Of a stretch of DNA of 31,849 nt, positions 21,267 to 29,694 are shown one piece after another. This stretch comes from a virus: positions 1 through 31,849 of the IMG/VR virus record IMGVR_UViG_3300032081_000306, one strand, 5' to 3'. The first letter of the stretch is position 1. Every line of letters starts with the position of its first letter. The notes beneath the pieces are model-generated. The model made no database searches and was not told the DNA's origin. It was given only the letters and a program-made list of their open reading frames with translations. The position numbers and the translations under genes were made by a program.

Positions 21267-22765
21267 CAGGCTGCTCCCAACTCCGAAACTAACCCAGCGT
21301 AATTAACGCGGAGGTATCCATCATCAGCCCGTGAAACCAAGTGCGGATGCGTCGCTTGAAGCTCTTGAGCCATGACGCCGATTGTTGGTTGTGCTGGATC
21401 TGCGACCCGCTTACCTTCGTCGTTCCAATCCCATGAGTAGACGTTGATGCCTGCCTCTTTGCCGAGCGGCTTGATGTTGGTCTTGAGGCGTTCGTCTGAC
21501 ATGCCGATAGCAGTTGCGCCGAGAGAGAGATAATCAAACAGGCCAGGTTGCCTAGACGATGTACGTGTCTCTGGAACTGGCGTAACTCCAAGAGCCGCGA
21601 GTGGCGCTTGAAGCGCGGCATTTGGTGCGCCTGCGTAGCCTGCGAACTGACCGCGAGCAGCGTCGATAAGAGCCTGCTGTAAACCTTGCTGCAACAAGCC
21701 TTGCTGCATTTGCTGCTGCTGGATTGATTGACCAGTGCTAAATGCCTGCTGCCCCAACGAACCCATTTGCTGCGCGGCAGACATGCGTGCTTGATTTGCG
21801 GCAAGTTGGTTCGCAAAGTTTTGCTGCTGCGCCTGCTGCGCTGCTGTTGCGCCATACTGAGCGGCGGCTGTACGTGCGCCGACGTTAGAGGCTTCCATCT
21901 GCTGCAACCTAGCAAGGTTAGCAGCTTGAGCTGCTTGAGCAGAACCAGCGCCATACTGAGCGGCTGCTGTGCGTGCAGCGGCGTTGGCTGCTTCGACGGC
22001 AGAGCGTTGGCCGACATCAAATTGTGCGGCCTGTTGTGCTTGTTGAAAGCCAGACTGTCGCAAGTTTGCAACAGTGTCAGCCGCTTGCTTGGAGAAGCCT
22101 TTTCGCGTCTCAGCGGCTTCTAACGCTTGGCGAGATCCGCCGAATGCGTTGGCTGCTTCTGCTTGCGCGCCCATGACGTTTAACTGTTTCTCTTGCGCGC
22201 CAGCTAAATCTGAAAGCGTGCGGTCAATCACCGCTTGCTGATATGGGCTTTCATATTGTGCAATGTTTGTTGATGCCAACTGCTGCGCCCGTTGCTGGGC
22301 TGGGCCGTATCCAAATCCTTGCTGCATACCGGCTGAACGCTGTTGCGCTGGGGTGTACCCAATCGCTGAAACTGGCGGGGCTTGGAAGCCCATACCCATT
22401 TGCGTGCCTTGCATAGCTTGCTGCAATGCGCCTGCGCTTGCTTGATTTACGTTGAACCCACCAGAGGGCGATAGAGGTGCGTAGCGACCTTGCATTGGGG
22501 CTGGCATTGCAGTCTGCGGTCTAGACATGCCACCTTTGCCGCCAAACATAGGCGGGGTAAAGCTACCTTGTGGACCGCCTAATGAGACGTCGTCAGGCGT
22601 CCTTTTAGGCAGAGGAGGTGGATTTCCAAACCCAAGTGCAGTTATGGGACGAGATACTGGAATGAGGCTACCTTGTGGACCGCCTAATGAGACGTCGTCA
22701 GGCGTCCTTTTAGGCAGAGGAGGTGGATTTCCAAACCCAAGTGCAGTTATGGGACGACTAGCCAT
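21266..22765 (-). CDS. Structural protein with C-terminal S74 chaperone domain, 499 aa
   Basis: N-terminal Pro/Gly-rich region with two identical copies of a 30-residue block (RPITALGFGNPPPLPKR and onward), then a long Gln/Ala-rich coiled-coil-like part (about 130-390). The C-terminal domain is a peptidase S74 intramolecular chaperone: SDERLKT (Ser423, Lys428) and GVMAQELQATHPHLV...Y-L...VNYAGL. S74 domains trimerise, help fibre folding and cleave themselves off before the Ser of the S-D-x-R-L-K motif. The whole protein is probably a virion fibre or an internal protein, since the Gln/Ala-rich part is not the usual beta-fibre. Its start is one base from the stop of the upstream 386-aa gene. 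Confidence 0.75.
   Translation of the reverse strand: MASRPITALGFGNPPPLPKRTPDDVSLGGPQGSLIPVSRPITALGFGNPPPLPKRTPDDVSLGGPQGSFTPPMFGGKGGMSRPQTAMPAPMQGRYAPLSPSGGFNVNQASAGALQQAMQGTQMGMGFQAPPVSAIGYTPAQQRSAGMQQGFGYGPAQQRAQQLASTNIAQYESPYQQAVIDRTLSDLAGAQEKQLNVMGAQAEAANAFGGSRQALEAAETRKGFSKQAADTVANLRQSGFQQAQQAAQFDVGQRSAVEAANAAARTAAAQYGAGSAQAAQAANLARLQQMEASNVGARTAAAQYGATAAQQAQQQNFANQLAANQARMSAAQQMGSLGQQAFSTGQSIQQQQMQQGLLQQGLQQALIDAARGQFAGYAGAPNAALQAPLAALGVTPVPETRTSSRQPGLFDYLSLGATAIGMSDERLKTNIKPLGKEAGINVYSWDWNDEGKRVADPAQPTIGVMAQELQATHPHLVSRADDGYLRVNYAGLVSELGAA
22562..22757 (-). repeat. Perfect 91-bp direct repeat (offset 105 bp) at the start of the S74 structural gene
   Basis: Positions 22562-22652 and 22667-22757 are identical over 91 bases and lie 105 bases apart (35 codons), giving two copies of the block RPITALGFGNPPPLPKR-TPDDVSLGGPQGS. 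The reading frame is kept. The absence of any mismatch points to a very recent duplication or active homogenisation. Confidence 0.95.
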
Positions 22766-22766
22766 A

Positions 22767-23927
22767 TTAAGCCTCCTTTGTTTTTGCTGTTAAAAACTTG
22801 CCAATTAATCGGCATATTGGATGACCTACTGCCATAATTAATCTACCACAAATATTAGATTTATATTCTTCTGGCCGCATTACATGCGCCATCTGCGCTG
22901 CCCAAGATTTCGCTATAGGCGCTACTACCGCACGAACTACTTTAGAGCCGAGGCTGTTGCCTTTTATGTACTCTGCTACTGGCGTCGCCCAAGCGCGATA
23001 ACCGTTTCCAAGTGCAGGGTCTTCGCCGTTTACACGTTGCCCAAACTCAACATCTAAGTTGTAGATGTCATCTGGAAGAATACCAAGATCGTGCAAGGCT
23101 GTGCATATAACAGTTCCGGCGTCTCCGTCTCCGTCGCCGTCTCCGCCGCCTGGGTCATTTTCAGTTTCATCTGAAACAGGGGCTGGAGTTGCGCCTAGTG
23201 AATTGCTTATTCCTCCAAGAGTCCCTTCAAACGTGTCGCCACTTCTTCCAGGCCCACCGCCGTCAAACATATCACTAAGACCTGTATAACCTCCCGTATT
23301 TTGACTTTCCATGCCAGTGCCGCCGGGGCCAAACCCAGAAGCATTTGCATCAGACAAATTTCCATCCCCAGGAGATGGTTGACCGCCAACGCCGCCGCCC
23401 ATTCCATCCATGTCAAAACTTGGGCTGTACTGGCTCACTCGGTATGCTTCGTCTGCGGCGTCTCTTTCTGCAAGAGCTTTTGCCACAGCATCATCCACAG
23501 AACTCATCTGCGTATAATCGAATGGCTGGTACGCATACTGCCCACTATTCGGATCTATAAAGAAGCTGTCCATGTAAGATTTTTGCGCTGGCCTAGCCGC
23601 CGCAAATTGATCCAGCGATTGTTGGTACATTGGCTGAGACGAATATCCCCTCACGCCGCCTGCGTATTCTGTCGGCTCGCCCATGCCGCCCATGATATCC
23701 CGCTGAGATGTTGGAGCCGCCATTCCAAATGCACTTGAAACGTCGGCAGTGTTTTGGAATCCGGCCTGCTGCATTGGGGTGAACGCAGCAACGTCTGGCC
23801 CGTAATACGGTACGTATCCAAGCTGTGAAATACCTTCAGCTTTAGTTAAATTTCGCTTTGCCGCTTCTTCAATGTACTCTGGTATCTCAACTGTTTGGGT
23901 CGATGACCCGCCCTTTCCGCCTGACAT
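22767..23927 (-). CDS. Gly-rich virion protein, 386 aa
   Basis: Unknown virion-type protein. The N-terminal part (GGSSTQTVEIPEYIEEAAKR) is typical of internal or tail proteins of such phages. The centre (about 165-275) is Gly/Asp/Ser-rich, with a short (GD)n run near residues 262-272 encoded by a hexanucleotide-type microsatellite. The C-terminal 110 residues (ALHDLGILPDDIYN..., then ATPVAEYIKGN) are folded and hydrophobic, ending GHPICRLIGKFL. I recall similar C-terminal blocks in virion proteins of alphaproteobacterial phages. It sits one base upstream of the S74 gene, so it is probably part of the same tail or ejection structure. Confidence 0.65.
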   Translation of the reverse strand: MSGGKGGSSTQTVEIPEYIEEAAKRNLTKAEGISQLGYVPYYGPDVAAFTPMQQAGFQNTADVSSAFGMAAPTSQRDIMGGMGEPTEYAGGVRGYSSQPMYQQSLDQFAAARPAQKSYMDSFFIDPNSGQYAYQPFDYTQMSSVDDAVAKALAERDAADEAYRVSQYSPSFDMDGMGGGVGGQPSPGDGNLSDANASGFGPGGTGMESQNTGGYTGLSDMFDGGGPGRSGDTFEGTLGGISNSLGATPAPVSDETENDPGGGDGDGDGDAGTVICTALHDLGILPDDIYNLDVEFGQRVNGEDPALGNGYRAWATPVAEYIKGNSLGSKVVRAVVAPIAKSWAAQMAHVMRPEEYKSNICGRLIMAVGHPICRLIGKFLTAKTKEA

Positions 23928-24289
23928 TATGCGAACTCCTTAACATACGAAACATGCTGAGTTTTCCAGCCATGTTCCTTCAGTGGTTTCTTCCAGCCAG
24001 ACCTACCTGACATTGATAGCGCGGTACAGCCCTGCACCTTCGCCCAATCTATTACATCTTTGTGCATGTCTAAAATCTGATCCAATTCGCCGCCACCCAA
24101 AAAGACATTTAAAACTTTCTTTTTTGGATATACCACAATTTCAGTAACTATGCACCCCCTCGGCGTCGGCCACAGTTGTAGCACGCCTTTATTAAGACCG
24201 CTCACAACATCGCTAAACGTGTGAGTACCGCCTGAGTATTCCAACGCGGCCTCTATCCATTTACGACATCTTTTAATCTCTTTATCCAT
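23927..24289 (-). CDS. GNAT-like small virion protein, 120 aa
   Basis: The alternation LQLWPTPRGCIVTEIVVYPKKKVLNVFLGGGELDQILDMHKDVIDWAKVQGCTALSMSGRSGWKKPLKEHGW resembles the core of an acetyltransferase (GNAT) fold, including the last strand before 'GRSGWKKPLKEHGW'. T7 gp13, an internal virion protein, also has a GNAT-like fold and sits in a similar place in its operon. I see no proof of acetyl-CoA binding; a Q/R-x-x-G-x-G/A loop is not clear. It is coupled to its neighbours (shared stop/start at 23927, 8-nt overlap at 24282). Confidence 0.5.
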   Translation of the reverse strand: MDKEIKRCRKWIEAALEYSGGTHTFSDVVSGLNKGVLQLWPTPRGCIVTEIVVYPKKKVLNVFLGGGELDQILDMHKDVIDWAKVQGCTALSMSGRSGWKKPLKEHGWKTQHVSYVKEFA

Positions 24290-24944
24290 GAAGTCTCGTA
24301 ATTGCTAAAGTTGAGGCGGGTATGGCTGGTACTGGCGAGGATGCGGCAGTGTAGTTTAGAAACCCGCTTGTGCTGTCGATCATGTAATTCACTTCTAAGT
24401 AATCACTTGCCGCAAGAGTAAATATTTGCGTGCGTGAAGTCACTAGGGTAGCGTTGTTTTGGTGCAGTGCAGTGGTCATTGCACTGTCTGCCACGTTCGT
24501 GCCATTGACGCTGGGCCAGAAGTAAAAATGTATTGTGCTGGCCGACGTGGATGATATCTGAGCAGAGAACGACACGACGTATTCCCCAGCTTCCTCAAAT
24601 ACAATGCGAGACGTTGGCGATCCTTGCGTAATACCGTCGTTACCAGAAGGCGCATCATAAGTTAATTTGTATGCGGTGTTCGCAGCGGCAGGGGTTACAT
24701 CTGAGGTTAAGATAAAGTCTGCGTGTCCATCTTCAAGGACGATCTGCCGCCACTCGCCATTCTTGCTAACAACTGGGTAAAGTTTTTGACGGTCCCACAT
24801 GATCGTGCCGTCGTCTGCCGCGTTCTCGCCGCCCGTCTGCTGAACCAACGTGGATCGGTTTTGCGACAGGTATGACATCAGCCGACGCCCCCATGTTTGC
24901 CAATCTTCTTCGCGTGGCTCTGGTGGACGGCCTTGCTGTGTCAT
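24282..24944 (-). CDS. Virion protein with C1q/TNF-like beta-sandwich, 220 aa
   Basis: The N-terminal 30 residues are a charged adaptor (PPEPREEDWQTWGRRLMSYLS), followed by a mostly beta region. The stretch with F-E-AGEYVVSFSAQI...IHFYFWPSVNGT-V..S and a final Y-LEVNYMID...LAITRLHG is the pattern of C1q/TNF-like jelly-roll domains. Such domains occur in fibre tips and virion decoration proteins and usually trimerise. It is probably a tail component because it follows the tail-hub gene. Its first bases overlap that gene by 4 nt. Confidence 0.6.
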   Translation of the reverse strand: MTQQGRPPEPREEDWQTWGRRLMSYLSQNRSTLVQQTGGENAADDGTIMWDRQKLYPVVSKNGEWRQIVLEDGHADFILTSDVTPAAANTAYKLTYDAPSGNDGITQGSPTSRIVFEEAGEYVVSFSAQISSTSASTIHFYFWPSVNGTNVADSAMTTALHQNNATLVTSRTQIFTLAASDYLEVNYMIDSTSGFLNYTAASSPVPAIPASTLAITRLHG

Positions 24945-26422
24945 CTGCGCCCGCCGTCTACAACGTCAACGCGGTTAATTCCTACACGCCAATCTGACAT
25001 TCTTGCGCCTTCAATACGCATTCGAACTTGACGACCTGTAAACCGTAAGGACGTTGGATTGCTCATTGAGTACGGGCCATACGAGCGTTCAGTGCCATTC
25101 GGGTAAAACCGTGTTTTGAACGTGGCGCTAACATCGCCTTGAGATTTTTCGTCAGGCAGCATCTTTGTAACGCTCATAACCTGATCCCCAGAACCAATCC
25201 TAAACGGCCCGCTCTCAGCAAATGGCGTAAGTGATCCATACTCAAATCCGATTTCATGTTCGTACAGCTTACGATCAGAAGCAGATATCATCATTGGCTG
25301 GCGGAATGCACCCCGATCATATCCGGCAGTCCTATCTAACTCTCCGATCTGCCATGTGCCTTCAACATAGTTAAAGCTGGCGTAGCGGTCGTTTTCAGTT
25401 GAAGAGCTGGACGGGTAGAACCAAATGACTTCGCCAAACATGCTGTTAGACATTGCAAACGCTTTGCTGATTTGAGCTTTGCTTAAGTCATTGAAAACAT
25501 AGTCAGAAACCTCGCAAGGCAACTCTTGTACTGTGCTACCCTGGTACGCATAAAACGAATTGACGCCCATCCAGAATGCACCTTGATCGACAACTGCTAT
25601 AGCTTGTTTCGCTGCAATGCCGCATGACGTGCCGACGCGTTCAATGCCATAAACGTAAGGAGGCCCAATGTAGTTTGCGACATGCGCGTCCCTTGTCGTA
25701 AGTAATAGTGTGCGACCCTTGACGTTAACGCCCTTCATCAGAGCGCCAGACGTATTTAGCTCAAGATCACCAGCCTCGTTAGTCACGGCTGGAGCCCATG
25801 TGTTATTGTCTTCCCGATCCGACCACTGCACCTTGCGCGGGTTGCCGCCTGCGCCTAATGCGAACAAGAAGCGCTCTTCTGTTACAACAATGCCGTTGTT
25901 TGACGTTGGCGCGTTACTTAACACAGCAGCAACCGTACTTGTGTTTAGCGTCCACTGATAAATCTTGCCGTCATCTTCGTTGCAGGCAAGAAGGTATTGG
26001 CCCCAAGGCTCCAAGTCCCAACTTGTGGCTGGCTGGATACGTGCCGTGTCTGGCCTTGCAATACCATAAGCATACGAGCCGAAAGTGCCGCCGCCGTAGC
26101 CAGTGAACGCTATGGCGTCCTCTCGGCCAGATGTTAGGCCAACTGGAGTAATGTCAGACTGAGTGCCTGCTGCATTCCATATGTACAGTTTATTGTATGA
26201 TCCTGTAGCAATCCATCGTTCGCTGCTGTTATCCGACCATGTTAGCATACCGCGCATTTTAGCAGCGCCAGCAGTGTCAGACCGAGTGCGCCAGCCACCT
26301 ATTGGCCGCATCACGCCATCATGCCAACGCACAAGGTTTGCGTCACGCCAGCGGCCAGTGCTTTGCAAGTCTGTGCCATTGCGATAAACGCCAGCGGGTA
26401 TGTTAAGGTCAATCAGGGCCAT
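24941..26422 (-). CDS. Tail-hub/packaged-DNA stabilisation-type protein, 493 aa
   Basis: A beta-rich protein whose opening ALIDLNIPAGVYRNGTDLQSTGRWRDANLVRW... (about 2-35) is typical of phage tail/stabilisation proteins with a propeller-like fold (P22 gp10 or tail-nozzle class). Repeats of Trp/Gly-rich strands (WIATGSYNKLYIWNAAG, WGQYLLACNEDDGKIYQW) look like propeller blades. It would plug or extend the tail below the portal and adaptor. I take ATG 26422 (GAGG five bases upstream) rather than the longer 26482 start, which runs into the terminator hairpin region. Function by similarity only; no enzymatic motif seen. Confidence 0.75.
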   Translation of the reverse strand: MALIDLNIPAGVYRNGTDLQSTGRWRDANLVRWHDGVMRPIGGWRTRSDTAGAAKMRGMLTWSDNSSERWIATGSYNKLYIWNAAGTQSDITPVGLTSGREDAIAFTGYGGGTFGSYAYGIARPDTARIQPATSWDLEPWGQYLLACNEDDGKIYQWTLNTSTVAAVLSNAPTSNNGIVVTEERFLFALGAGGNPRKVQWSDREDNNTWAPAVTNEAGDLELNTSGALMKGVNVKGRTLLLTTRDAHVANYIGPPYVYGIERVGTSCGIAAKQAIAVVDQGAFWMGVNSFYAYQGSTVQELPCEVSDYVFNDLSKAQISKAFAMSNSMFGEVIWFYPSSSSTENDRYASFNYVEGTWQIGELDRTAGYDRGAFRQPMMISASDRKLYEHEIGFEYGSLTPFAESGPFRIGSGDQVMSVTKMLPDEKSQGDVSATFKTRFYPNGTERSYGPYSMSNPTSLRFTGRQVRMRIEGARMSDWRVGINRVDVVDGGRR

Positions 26423-26481
26423 CGCTGCCTCGTTATAGGTTGTCGCGTTAGGCCAACATAACACATTATACCCAATAAGCA

Positions 26482-26505
26482 AAAGGGCAGCGTAAACTGC
26501 CCCTT
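26482..26505 (-). terminator. Hairpin with T-run between tail genes on the minus strand
   Basis: On the minus strand GGGCAG (26502-26497), loop TTTACG and CTGCCC (26490-26485) form a stem that can be extended with A-T and G-T pairs, followed by a TTTTGC tract. It lies after the 68-aa gene and before the tail-hub start at 26422, and would partially terminate transcription of the tail operon. A second short hairpin, GCGTA-4-TACGC (26512-26525), is directly before it. Confidence 0.55.
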
Positions 26506-26527
26506 GCCTTTGCGTAATGCTACGCGG

Positions 26528-26734
26528 CTATTCTTCGCCTGCCTCAAGAGCAGACTTTAACTCAGCCATAAAACCTTGCCTGCCCATTTGAAGCTGAACT
26601 AAATTAAACTGCGCGGAACCGATCTTTTGATCCAGTGAGTTAATGTGATTTATGCACATCTTTGCAGTGTCACTTAGCTGGTCTTCAGTGTATTCGATGT
26701 CGTCAATCGTAATGACCTTTTTTTCTTCAGTCAT
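26528..26734 (-). CDS. DUF6447-like small protein, 68 aa
   Basis: A small soluble protein that fits the DUF6447 pattern: ITIDDIEYTEDQLSDTAKMCINHINSLDQKI (an N-terminal strand then helix) and a second helix with NLVQLQMGRQGFMAELKSALE. Such proteins are helical hairpins found in phages of marine and soil bacteria; function is unknown, probably accessory to tail or fibre assembly. AAAGGAG lies six bases upstream of the ATG. It sits between fibre and tail-hub genes. Confidence 0.65.
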   Translation of the reverse strand: MTEEKKVITIDDIEYTEDQLSDTAKMCINHINSLDQKIGSAQFNLVQLQMGRQGFMAELKSALEAGEE

Positions 26735-26766
26735 ATTGATCTCCTTTCGGTTGGGGTTGAAATTAA

Positions 26767-27948
26767 TTATTCTTCTAACGCTGTTAGTCGTGTTTCAAGA
26801 CTGTCGATTTTCGTTAGTGCCTCTTGCAGCGCAGCCGTGAGTAATGGGACGAGTTTAGCCTGATCGATGCCTTGCATTACTGCATTGCCATCATCATCAA
26901 CCTCATCCTTTGTGCCTGTGACTGACTCTGGTACGACTGTCGCTGCTTCATGTGCGAGAAAACCATCGACACGATCACCTGATGCAATCCACTCAAAATT
27001 AACTGGGTTTAACGCTTGGACACGAGCAGATGCGCCTGTCATTGGCTGTACGTCTGTTTTTAGGCGATAGTCGGATGAGGTGTTGTAGGCTGTAGTAGAA
27101 CCAGAAACTGAAATGGTTCCTACCGCGACGGAGTCGTTGTAAAACTCCACTACAGTTCCATCAGTGCCGAGCCTGTTTAATAACAAGACAGTGGAGCTGT
27201 TACGCACAAAATAAACCCGTCCGTCTGGATTCATGTGGATCCCTGCAGCGTTGTTGGAGGCTGTTTTACCGATAAATACACTACCGCTTTCAGTTATCCT
27301 GACCGCCTCGGTTAAAGTGCCAGAGGATGAAGCATTTGTGTTAAAGGTAATTTCACCACCACCACCAGTACCTGCGTATAAAACCTCAATACTTGCAGCA
27401 ATTCCGGGCGTAACGTCATTAGTATAGAACTCTATGCCGCCTGCCTGATTGTCCGCAGTTGCAGTGGTGTCAGTGTCAGTAATGCGAATGTAATTCGCCT
27501 TTGCACCAGCGTTGTTATTCCCCGAAGTTTCTAATTTGCCTGCAATATCGACCCCTGTGCTAGTAGTCTCAAACTTCTTGGCGTTGTCATAATACAGTTC
27601 AACAGCACCGTTGCTTATAAAAGTGGCTTTCAACTCTGAAGTTGCTTGATCGGTGATGTTTACGTTCGCATCACTGGCAATAAACAGGTTTCCAGTTCCT
27701 GTCTCTTGAATGTAACTATTAGACGCATCATGATATAGCTGGAGATCTGAACCAGCCCCGAATATGGCTTTGTTGTTATCGCCGAATGTGACGTTGCCGC
27801 CTAACGTCAGTCCAGTAATAGAAGTTGTGCCGTCAAGAATATCGTCAATACTATCTAAGTTGGTATTGATCTTTGTACCCCAAGTGTCCTCAGATGCACC
27901 GACTTCTGGCTTAGTCAAGCCATACGTTGTTGTAGTTGTATCAGCCAT
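26767..27948 (-). CDS. Tail fibre with C-terminal S74 chaperone domain, 393 aa
   Basis: N-terminal region ([23 protein letters not shown]...) is the adaptor type of phage tail fibres. The middle (about 55-285) is Asn/Gly/Thr-rich with many short beta strands. The C-terminus is a peptidase S74 domain: SDYRLKTDV (Ser292, Lys297), [11 protein letters not shown] and a coiled coil ending [10 protein letters not shown]. The S74 domain trimerises the fibre and is then removed by autocleavage before Ser292. The fibre is the likely host-receptor protein. AGGAG precedes the ATG. The gene order fibre, DUF6447-like protein, tail-hub is consistent with tail assembly. Confidence 0.85.
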   Translation of the reverse strand: MADTTTTTYGLTKPEVGASEDTWGTKINTNLDSIDDILDGTTSITGLTLGGNVTFGDNNKAIFGAGSDLQLYHDASNSYIQETGTGNLFIASDANVNITDQATSELKATFISNGAVELYYDNAKKFETTSTGVDIAGKLETSGNNNAGAKANYIRITDTDTTATADNQAGGIEFYTNDVTPGIAASIEVLYAGTGGGGEITFNTNASSSGTLTEAVRITESGSVFIGKTASNNAAGIHMNPDGRVYFVRNSSTVLLLNRLGTDGTVVEFYNDSVAVGTISVSGSTTAYNTSSDYRLKTDVQPMTGASARVQALNPVNFEWIASGDRVDGFLAHEAATVVPESVTGTKDEVDDDGNAVMQGIDQAKLVPLLTAALQEALTKIDSLETRLTALEE

Positions 27949-27973
27949 GTTTTTCTCCTATGCGGCGATAGCC

Positions 27974-28693
27974 TTATGCGGCGTCGGCCCAAGTTTCACT
28001 TGTCGCCGAGGCTGGTGTCCAGTCTGAATTGTCAGGGGAGGTTGCAGACCAGCTTTCGGCTGCTTCTGGCGCATCTTGCCATATTTCGTCTGTCGGCGCA
28101 ACCTCAGACCATGTTTCTGATGTCGGCGGAAGAAGCTCCCACTTCTCAATTCCATTACAGGTAATGCTACAAACAGGGCTAATTAAAGCGCTGCTAGGTC
28201 TAACTCGATTACATACAGCCGAAACGCTTGAAGCGCACGCAATGTTAGAACCGCTCTCATAAACTACTGATGCGCTGGCTGCTACAGAGCAAGTTGGGTT
28301 GGCAGTGGCAGCGCCTTCACGCACACGTTTTGCGGCTGCTGCACCAGTTGCGGCAGGGGAAGCAGCGGCGGCTCCCTCACGCACACGCAGACCAGCGGCA
28401 GATACAGATGCGCTTGCGGCTAAAGTAGCAGAGGCATCCTTGACGACATTCGCGCTGCACGTAACGCTAGACGACGCGGCGGAGGTGGCAGAACCTTCCC
28501 TGACACGCAGAGCCTCAGATGTTGTGCTAGAGGCAGTCACAACAATAGACGCCGACAGCCTTACCCTAACGTAAGCTGCCGCCGTTGTTGATACTGTAAC
28601 GACAGTGCCAGCGCCATCTGTGACAAAACCATCTAGCCCGTAGTTGTACGAGCCATATGTGCTTTTGCCATAGCCTGAGCGGTACTCAGCCAT
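27974..28693 (-). CDS. Fibre-like protein of exact 20-residue and 10-residue repeats, 239 aa
   Basis: An unusual, fully periodic protein. Residues 1-40 are Gly/Tyr/Thr-rich. Residues 41-180 are seven units of exactly 20 residues, each opening with a strand like [x]RVRE (RVRL at 43, RVRE at 63, VVKD at 83, RVRE at 103, RVRE at 123, VVYE at 143, RVRP at 163), then Ala/Ser/Thr-rich filler. Residues 181-239 are six units of exactly 10 residues with Trp at 185, 195, 205, 215, 225 and 235, mostly in a T-S-E-T-W context. No domain name is known to me. It lies between fibre genes, so it is probably a fibre shaft or attachment segment; the Trp part could bind a glycan or another virion protein. Confidence 0.7.
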   Translation of the reverse strand: MAEYRSGYGKSTYGSYNYGLDGFVTDGAGTVVTVSTTAAAYVRVRLSASIVVTASSTTSEALRVREGSATSAASSSVTCSANVVKDASATLAASASVSAAGLRVREGAAAASPAATGAAAAKRVREGAATANPTCSVAASASVVYESGSNIACASSVSAVCNRVRPSSALISPVCSITCNGIEKWELLPPTSETWSEVAPTDEIWQDAPEAAESWSATSPDNSDWTPASATSETWADAA

Positions 28694-29073
28694 TAGTCTA
28701 GCGTAATATCAAGATCACCAGCAGGAACGCGGAAGACGTCGCCTGTATCAATGGTTTTGCTTGTAGTCAGCGCAGCATATGAAATTAAGTTGCCGCCAGA
28801 TGATGCGTCGAAAACACCTACGTGGCTGACAGTGCCGTAACCAGCCGTGGCTGTCGGGTACTCAATTGCACCAGAGTTTGATGCAGTGTTGCCACTTACT
28901 GTAAATGTAACAGCCTGGCGCGCATATGCACCGCCGCTGACTTCAGTGCCAGAAGCATCTTCTGCTGGGTTGCTGGTAAACAACGCTAAGTGCCAAGCTG
29001 TTGGCCGTGTAGCGGAACCAGTTGTAAATGCCCAAGTGAGGACAGTTGTCTCAAAAGCATTTGAAAAACTCAT
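28693..29073 (-). CDS. Tail/decoration protein, 126 aa
   Basis: A beta-rich protein whose sequence (SNAFETTVLTWAFTT..., ...HLALFTSNPAEDASGTEVSGGAYARQAVTFTVSG..., ...FRVPAGDLDITLD) follows a common family of small phage proteins annotated as tail fibre or tail-associated. The ALFTSNP-x-E-x-x-x-G-x-EV-x-GG-x-YARQ-V-F motif is its hallmark. It probably forms a decoration or tip structure with the neighbouring fibre proteins. Its stop is at the start of the repeat protein (shared base at 28693). Confidence 0.75.
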   Translation of the reverse strand: MSFSNAFETTVLTWAFTTGSATRPTAWHLALFTSNPAEDASGTEVSGGAYARQAVTFTVSGNTASNSGAIEYPTATAGYGTVSHVGVFDASSGGNLISYAALTTSKTIDTGDVFRVPAGDLDITLD

Positions 29074-29693
29074 CAGTAACTCCTAATTTTCATGCGACGG
29101 CCTGATCCGCCATATTTAGCCTTATCACTGTCAGCGTTTATAGCATCAATCGCCACCTGATACAAAGACGCCCAAACTTGCAGCCTAGCGTCGTCTTTTA
29201 AGTAAGGCGCAGAATGCACTAACGAGCCGTACAAGTAAGCGTCTGGGAAATACTGCAACATCCAGTTTGAGGCGTTGCTGTCACTCAAAGCCTCAATACG
29301 ACTGTAATAATATAATTCAACATCATACACGCCATCAGGTACTGGCAAGACTTCAATCTCACCAGCGGTCAGGGCGTAGTATGCTGGCTTGCCGCTAGTG
29401 TTTAAGTTGACGCGCTTTCGGTCAAGTAATTGATATTGACTGATTTTTTCCATCGGGCTTGTGTCGCTCGACGTAATGTAGAACCGAATGTCCTCGACAA
29501 AGTCGGCGGGTATTGCGCTGTACTGTGTGTCAAGTTGCGCTGTACTGCGCTTCTCTTGACGCCAGTGGCGCACCTGTCTCTGCATGTCAGCCTCGGCTAA
29601 CGAAATGAACGTCGGCGCGACTGACGTAAGGTCGTCGCGGTTGAGAAAGTCAGCAACGCTAGACTTTAGCTCTGTGTAAGTTGTTATTGCCAT
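29073..29693 (-). CDS. Head-to-tail adaptor protein, 206 aa
   Basis: Typical phage adaptor: TTYTELKSSVADFLNRDDL (about 4-22), FISLAEADMQRQVRHWRQE (29-47), a beta-rich middle (VLPVPDGVYDVELYYYSRIEAL) and the C-terminal AYLYGSLVHSAPYLKDDARLQVW helix pair. Podovirus proteins with this layout attach to the portal and receive the tail hub (P22 gp4-like role). It shares one base with the tail-decoration gene and is one base from the preceding gene's stop. Confidence 0.8.
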   Translation of the reverse strand: MAITTYTELKSSVADFLNRDDLTSVAPTFISLAEADMQRQVRHWRQEKRSTAQLDTQYSAIPADFVEDIRFYITSSDTSPMEKISQYQLLDRKRVNLNTSGKPAYYALTAGEIEVLPVPDGVYDVELYYYSRIEALSDSNASNWMLQYFPDAYLYGSLVHSAPYLKDDARLQVWASLYQVAIDAINADSDKAKYGGSGRRMKIRSY

Positions 29694-29694
29694 G

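Noticed and set aside
21289-22071. Second minus-strand frame of 260 codons within the S74 structural gene
   Set aside because: It is a +1 frame of the Gln/Ala-rich coding sequence (Leu/Ser/Gln runs) and has no start signal; the S74 domain is in the other frame.
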